DNA of 20,520 nucleotides from Methanobacteriota archaeon (GTDB lineage Archaea; Thermoplasmatota; Poseidoniia; Poseidoniales; Poseidoniaceae), in contig PBXE01000058.1 of the NCBI GenBank assembly GCA_002727485.1, positions 19,466-39,985 on the forward strand, written 5' to 3'. The first letter of the stretch is position 1. Each line of letters starts with the position of its first letter. This document shows positions 16,606 to 20,520 of this stretch, in pieces. Below the pieces are notes generated by a model. The model was not told the DNA's origin and made no database searches. It saw only the letters and a list, made by a program, of their open reading frames with translations. A program made the position numbers and the translations under genes.

Positions 16606-18824
16606 CCAATCGCCTCCTGCGTGAGAACATCTAGGGATGAAAGTTGCAATGAAAATTGAATTGGCTCACCATTAGTATGCCAAACCGCTTCGGATGTTCC
16701 AATACTAGGGTCAGGCACCCATCCAACGTAATCATTCAGTAAATCCAACCTACCTGGATAAATTGTCCAATCTTCACTTAGATCTAGTCCATCCGAAGCA
16801 TCATTTGCAATAGCAACTCCATATGGCTCCGCCCAACCTCTTCTCACCTCATAAGCAACTTCAGAAGCCAAAGTTTGCCTAGATGATAGTTCGATATCAA
16901 GTGTTAATTTCCCTCCTCCGCTGATTCCATCGGCTGCTGGATGCATTGAGGGAATAGTCGCAGCAAACCTTGGTCCTGGTCCTGCACGGTCTACAGGTTC
17001 TCGAATTATTGTAGGAGAAAATTCGGGATGATTAGTTACAATGGCACCACCTGAATAAGCAACCTCCATTCCAGTAATTGAAGAAGAGAAAGAGTAAGTT
17101 AGACGAGACAGATGGAATACCCATGAAGTCGCAAGATTCGAATGTGTGGATGCACCATTATGACCAATAAGTGTTATTTTCATACTAGAAGGAAAATTTC
17201 CATTCTTCCATGATTGTTTGATAGTTAAATCATCCTGTCCAGAAAGTGATTCCCAAGGAAGTTCTACAGAAATCCATCCGCTAGCCATCATATTGATTGC
17301 ACTACACCTTTGAATTCCGTCATGCGGAGCTTGTATTAATCCACTATTGCCTTTGATCATGTGAATTTTAACTGGGTGTCCTTCAACAACACTGAAATCA
17401 TAATTCCCTGAGTTAATTTCTTGAATTTTATTTTGTATGTTATTGCTTATCTCTCCATCCAAAACCGAACTACCAGTAATGTTCCATGTGCTTGAAATAC
17501 CGGCTCTGGATATTGATAATGAGTTAGAAATTCCATCATCATCTATCAACAATCTGTGAACTTTACCTGAAGGTGCACCTGTGTCAGATGCTCCAACTAA
17601 ATGAATTCCGCCCGGTGAATTTATTCCATTGGTAACTTTCCAAGTTACAAAAATATCACCATCTGCATCTAGAAGCGGTGCTCCTTCAACGCTGGCAGGA
17701 GGCCAAGAAACACTAGTACTCCCTTCTGCTGGAACAGAAGTCCCTCCACCCCTCCAAGTTACAGTAACACTGCTTATTCCTGGATTAGTAAATACTAATT
17801 CTCCATCCAATGAAGGCGAAATAAATTCACTTCCTAGATAGTTTCCATCTGAACTGATTAATGATGTTGAACCACTATTATTATCTAAATCGGTTTGAAT
17901 AATCAAATGAGAATCAGTACTAGTAGAGATTCTTACAACATCCGGTTCTGAAATTGTAATTTCTTTTGTATATGCCACACCAGCTCGAAACTCATTTTGA
18001 TAAATAGCAAACTCTTCTGTTACCTCGTTCGATGTTTCGATATTGATTTGATTCGAATCTTCGCTCATTATGTGAATTCTACTGTCTCCTACATCCAAAG
18101 GAATAATCCAATTTCTACCAGTATTATCATTTGGATTTGAGTCGGAAGGTGATACAAGGGTTGCCCCTCCAGTTCCTTTAGAATAAAAAATAACTAATTC
18201 ATGTGTTGATTCAAACTTTGATATCCCTGTTGATAAATCGACTACTTCGGTGTCAAATATTTGCAGGTCTAATTTTCTAGATAATTGATCTTGCTGGTAA
18301 ACTTTAACCTCAACTGGTCCTAGTGGTATTGCCAAACCTGTTGATATTGCAATTTGAGCAGTGTCTGCCCAAGTTGGTGCAGTGTAGATAAACGGCCTAG
18401 AAGGGCCTTGTCTTAAATCATCAAAACAAACTGCAGTGGTAAATGTTTCAGGATGTTTGATTTCTATGTTATTATCAAAATCCATGACTCCTTTCATTCT
18501 AAAGGTAGATTCATTTTGCCATGTTGAAGAATACCACATTCCTCCTCTGGTCAAGTCCCAATTTACGTTGCCATCAATAGGAATTAATTCTACAGTTGTT
18601 GAATCTCCCGGCATTCCATTTTCACTGAGAGACTCAGTTTGGTCAGCTAAAATCATCATCTGTGCGGACATATCGCTTCTTTCAATAGAACCCTCGAGTT
18701 CTTCTATAATTGGAACCATTGATACAAGCATTAATCCTATGATTGAAACTACTCCGCCGAACAAAAGTACTGTCGCAACAGCAGCCGAAACAGCTTCTTC
18801 ATTTCTTTGCGAGTTGACTCTCAT
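16602..18824 (-). CDS. Large type IV pilin-like protein with about 700-residue ectodomain
   Basis: A 740-residue protein. After a short basic N-terminus (MRVNSQRNEEAVS) comes a membrane helix at about 14-40 and a long helical spine rich in Met, Ile and acidic residues (40-70). The region to about residue 110, with ADQTESLSENGMPG and then beta strands, resembles haloarchaeal DUF7289-type pilin-like proteins. The remainder is beta-rich with many Ser, Thr and Gly and several N-x-S/T sequons; I recognise no further domain. Two Cys, one in AVCFDD and one in QRCSAI, are far apart. Typical pilins are 120-200 residues, so this would be a giant minor pilin or tip adhesin. Its ATG overlaps the TGA of the upstream gene and its TGA overlaps the ATG of the downstream gene, so the three are translationally coupled. 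Whether the N-terminus is cleaved by a prepilin peptidase is uncertain, since the Gly before the usual site is not obvious. Confidence 0.75.
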   Translation of the reverse strand: MRVNSQRNEEAVSAAVATVLLFGGVVSIIGLMLVSMVPIIEELEGSIERSDMSAQMMILADQTESLSENGMPGDSTTVELIPIDGNVNWDLTRGGMWYSSTWQNESTFRMKGVMDFDNNIEIKHPETFTTAVCFDDLRQGPSRPFIYTAPTWADTAQIAISTGLAIPLGPVEVKVYQQDQLSRKLDLQIFDTEVVDLSTGISKFESTHELVIFYSKGTGGATLVSPSDSNPNDNTGRNWIIPLDVGDSRIHIMSEDSNQINIETSNEVTEEFAIYQNEFRAGVAYTKEITISEPDVVRISTSTDSHLIIQTDLDNNSGSTSLISSDGNYLGSEFISPSLDGELVFTNPGISSVTVTWRGGGTSVPAEGSTSVSWPPASVEGAPLLDADGDIFVTWKVTNGINSPGGIHLVGASDTGAPSGKVHRLLIDDDGISNSLSISRAGISSTWNITGSSVLDGEISNNIQNKIQEINSGNYDFSVVEGHPVKIHMIKGNSGLIQAPHDGIQRCSAINMMASGWISVELPWESLSGQDDLTIKQSWKNGNFPSSMKITLIGHNGASTHSNLATSWVFHLSRLTYSFSSSITGMEVAYSGGAIVTNHPEFSPTIIREPVDRAGPGPRFAATIPSMHPAADGISGGGKLTLDIELSSRQTLASEVAYEVRRGWAEPYGVAIANDASDGLDLSEDWTIYPGRLDLLNDYVGWVPDPSIGTSEAVWHTNGEPIQFSLQLSSLDVLTQEAIG
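16613..16617 (-). promoter_or_regulatory. Canonical Shine-Dalgarno before the small pilin-like gene
   Basis: On the minus strand GGAGG lies 7 bases before the ATG at 16605, inside the end of the upstream gene. It is the clearest ribosome-binding site in the window and supports both the chosen start and independent re-initiation at the ATGA overlap. Confidence 0.75.
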
Positions 18825-19906
18825 CTCTCCAGCACCACCTGTTGAATGCTTACATCCAAAAATAAAGGCTCTCCGTTAGTGTCTACAGTTATTCCATCAT
18901 TACCGCTCAGTCTCTCATATGGTGCTAAACCAGTAAAGGAATCCAGTGTCCCCGATGCTCTATTTAGATAATATTCTGATAGCCATAGTTCATTATATTG
19001 TGGTGTGATTACAGGTGCCAAGTTATTATCCATCGAGAATCTAAGATTGTATGACTGACCCGAAAAAGGAGTTAAAGTCCCTGAAGATAAAATGTCCAAA
19101 CCATATGAATTTGAAACACCTAAGCTTCCATTAACATCGATACTTGTAAGTAATATTGAACACCTGTATCCTTCGGTTGCTAATTTTTCAAAAATTACAC
19201 TTGGATAGTCACTGATTTCCCAGGATGAGTCGTAGAAATGCTCTATTCTAGCATTATTTACCAGATTTATTTCGTGTTCACCGGAATCTAAAGTAGTAAG
19301 AATTTTCAAACCCGAAATTGGATATGAAATACTTCGATGGAGGGGTATGTCTTCTCCATCATAAACTGTCATTATGTGCCAACTGTTCAAAATCAAGTCA
19401 TGTTGTGCAATTACTTCGCTATCAGTTGCAGCAAATGAGAACTCCCAGTAGTGGGAAAATGTTTCAACAGAAATTTTTCGAGCGGTTTCATTGATTGAAG
19501 TGATACCCACTGAATAATCATTAATACTTCTTATAGAAACAGCATCATAAGATACTAAATCAGCAGAAATTGTCCATGTTTCAGCATTTGAAACAGGTTG
19601 TAAAATTGATTTCTGCATACTGAGTTTGTGTCTAACTCCGGTGCCGTTAGGAGAATCCCCTACAACGTCTATTCTATCTTCTAATCTATCTGCAATTCCA
19701 GTTGCATTATTCCAGTTAGTATTGTCTTCGAAATCAGATATGTATGGATTCAAAAATACCCAAACTCCACCCATGATACTAATTACCATTGCCAGCATCA
19801 TAATCACGCCCAAAACTTCGCTAACTCCACGTTCATCTGTAGTGAATTTAGTGCCACTTTTGGTTCTGCGAATACTTGACACGATACTCTCATGCTTAGG
19901 TATCAT
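18821..19906 (-). CDS. Type IV pilin-like protein, first gene of the operon
   Basis: A 361-residue protein with an archaeal pilin N-terminus: a basic leader (IRRTKSGTKFTTDER), then G27 V S E V L G V I M M L and a membrane helix to about residue 53. The RGVSEVLGVI string is very close to the Pilin_N pattern of euryarchaeal pilins (RAVSPVIGVI), so processing by a PibD-type peptidase near R26/G27 is likely. The ectodomain (55-361) is beta-rich with several N-x-S/T sequons and no domain I recognise. The ATG at 19906 is preceded by GAAGG about 13 bases upstream, a weak site. It begins 66 bases after the stop of the metallo-hydrolase gene on the same strand; that gap holds an inverted repeat. No pilus ATPase, platform protein or peptidase gene is present in the window. 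Confidence 0.8.
   Translation of the reverse strand: MIPKHESIVSSIRRTKSGTKFTTDERGVSEVLGVIMMLAMVISIMGGVWVFLNPYISDFEDNTNWNNATGIADRLEDRIDVVGDSPNGTGVRHKLSMQKSILQPVSNAETWTISADLVSYDAVSIRSINDYSVGITSINETARKISVETFSHYWEFSFAATDSEVIAQHDLILNSWHIMTVYDGEDIPLHRSISYPISGLKILTTLDSGEHEINLVNNARIEHFYDSSWEISDYPSVIFEKLATEGYRCSILLTSIDVNGSLGVSNSYGLDILSSGTLTPFSGQSYNLRFSMDNNLAPVITPQYNELWLSEYYLNRASGTLDSFTGLAPYERLSGNDGITVDTNGEPLFLDVSIQQVVLER
18833..18840 (-). promoter_or_regulatory. Ribosome-binding site before the large pilin-like gene
   Basis: AGGTGGTG on the minus strand lies 8 bases before the ATG at 18824. A second GGAG (18827-18830) is only 2 bases from the ATG and probably too close. The site supports the ATGA-overlap start. 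Confidence 0.55.
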
Positions 19907-19947
19907 TTAGGCATTGACCTTCAGAGACTCAAAAACGATGTATTATT

Positions 19948-19966
19948 GAACAATTCTTCATTGTTC
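19948..19966 (-). promoter_or_regulatory. Perfect 7-bp inverted repeat between the hydrolase and pilin-like genes
   Basis: GAACAAT and ATTGTTC flank a 5-base loop. A G-T wobble and one more A-T pair could extend the stem. On the minus strand it begins 6 bases after the hydrolase stop and ends 41 bases before the pilin-like ATG, with a T5 run a few bases further on (minus-strand CGTTTTTG). It could be a 3'-end hairpin for the hydrolase transcript or an operator for the pilin-like operon. A TATA-like AATAATA lies directly after it. Confidence 0.45.
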
Positions 19967-19972
19967 GAATCT

Positions 19973-20520
19973 TTACTGATTAAGCAATTTAGGATTTATA
20001 GGTTCATCAGCACTGAGATAATGAGTTTTTTCTGGACCATCTTGGAGAGAAATATCAATATCTCCTGTGAAAAAATCCCCGATATGATATAGTATTGTAG
20101 ATTCTGCAAGGTGGGGTGAATTGTTCTTTTCGCTCAAATGTGTTAAGACAATTGTTCTTGTGTTTTCAGTACATACCTCGGCTAGAAATTCTCCAGTCTG
20201 TTTATTTGAAAGGTGACCTCCACGCCCTCGAATTCTTTCTTTGAGGCTATATGGATATGGTCCTTGATCCAATAACTGTTCATCATAATTTGCTTCAACA
20301 GAAATGTGCTGACAACCATAAACATGCTTCACCAACTCATCAGTCCACGATCCTAAGTCGGTAATTACTGCCGCTCTTTCACCTCTATAATTTGCAACAA
20401 AGGCGACATTATCCGAACCACTATGTGGAACTGGTACAGTCAAAATTGACAAATCATCGCCTACTCTTACTAAATCAAGTGAACCAAAATATTTTGTTAA
20501 CATTGGGTCCAAATTAAGTT
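19973..20520 (-). CDS. WalJ/YycJ-like metallo-beta-lactamase-fold hydrolase (N-terminus outside window)
   Basis: The frame runs open through the right edge of the window, so the N-terminal part, including the expected HxHxDH metal site, is missing; about 182 residues are visible. Recognisable family signatures remain, numbered from the leucine codon at 20512. His30 lies in VPHSGSDNVAF. ITDLG (50-54) carries the bridging-metal Asp52. VEANYDEQLL (72-81) is followed by GPYPYSLKERIRGRGGHLSN (84-103), and THLSEKNNSP carries metal-site His125. The EANxD and GPYPxxLKxRIxGxxGHLSN pair is characteristic of the WalJ/YycJ branch, single-domain MBL-fold enzymes of about 260 residues with reported nuclease activity. 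Placement with pilin-like genes is probably incidental, although they share a strand. The TTG at 20512 is not the likely start. Confidence 0.85.
   Translation of the reverse strand, partial: LNLDPMLTKYFGSLDLVRVGDDLSILTVPVPHSGSDNVAFVANYRGERAAVITDLGSWTDELVKHVYGCQHISVEANYDEQLLDQGPYPYSLKERIRGRGGHLSNKQTGEFLAEVCTENTRTIVLTHLSEKNNSPHLAESTILYHIGDFFTGDIDISLQDGPEKTHYLSADEPINPKLLNQ

Noticed and set aside
18436..18879. A 147-residue open frame on the plus strand
   Set aside because: It is antisense to the large pilin-like gene, has no ribosome-binding site and no recognisable domain; it mirrors the real gene's composition.
20510..20512. TTG at 20512 as the start of the MBL-fold hydrolase
   Set aside because: The frame continues to the window edge, and the family needs an N-terminal HxHxDH region not present in the visible part.

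Overview
The window looks like a piece of a marine euryarchaeal genome, most plausibly Marine Group II (Poseidoniales)-like. This is inferred from an archaeal/eukaryotic-type STT3 oligosaccharyltransferase, three proteins with archaeal type IV pilin-like N-termini, AT-rich DNA (under 40% G+C by eye), heavy AGA use for arginine, Shine-Dalgarno-type leaders and very long secreted beta-rich proteins. No ribosomal RNA or other strict marker is present, so the lineage is not proven. Genes are packed almost end to end; no gene-free stretch exceeds about 150 bases.

Layout: (1) 1-7773 (+), a giant oligosaccharyltransferase, cut at its N-terminus by the window edge: multi-spanning membrane part, catalytic domain, then about 1,700 residues of beta-sandwich modules and one C-terminal membrane anchor. 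(2) 7820-9043 (+), a membrane-anchored subtilisin-family protease. (3) A 151-base AT-rich intergenic region with four spaced copies of an AATTGATATTA-like repeat and candidate TATA boxes. (4) 9195-13598 (+), a single-pass surface protein: signal peptide, beta-helix, Ig/cadherin-like domains, membrane helix, short cytoplasmic Gln-rich tail and a Trp-rich C-terminal motif. (5) 13582-16137 (+), overlapping the previous gene by 17 bases: an NLR-like regulator with winged helix, STAND/NB-ARC ATPase and TPR repeats. (6) On the minus strand and abutting it tail to tail, three type IV pilin-like genes (19906 down to 16138) joined by ATGA overlaps. (7) A partial WalJ/YycJ-like metallo-beta-lactamase-fold hydrolase (20520-19973, minus), separated from the pilin-like operon by 66 bases holding a perfect 7-bp inverted repeat.

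How they may work together: almost everything concerns the cell envelope. The oligosaccharyltransferase would N-glycosylate secreted proteins, including the sequon-rich pilin-like and surface proteins nearby and perhaps its own stalk. The protease acts outside the membrane. The surface protein and the overlapping STAND ATPase are the most attractive candidate for an undescribed system: an outside-facing beta-helix receptor whose short cytoplasmic tail could signal to a co-expressed NLR-like DNA-binding ATPase. This link is inferred from gene overlap and topology only.
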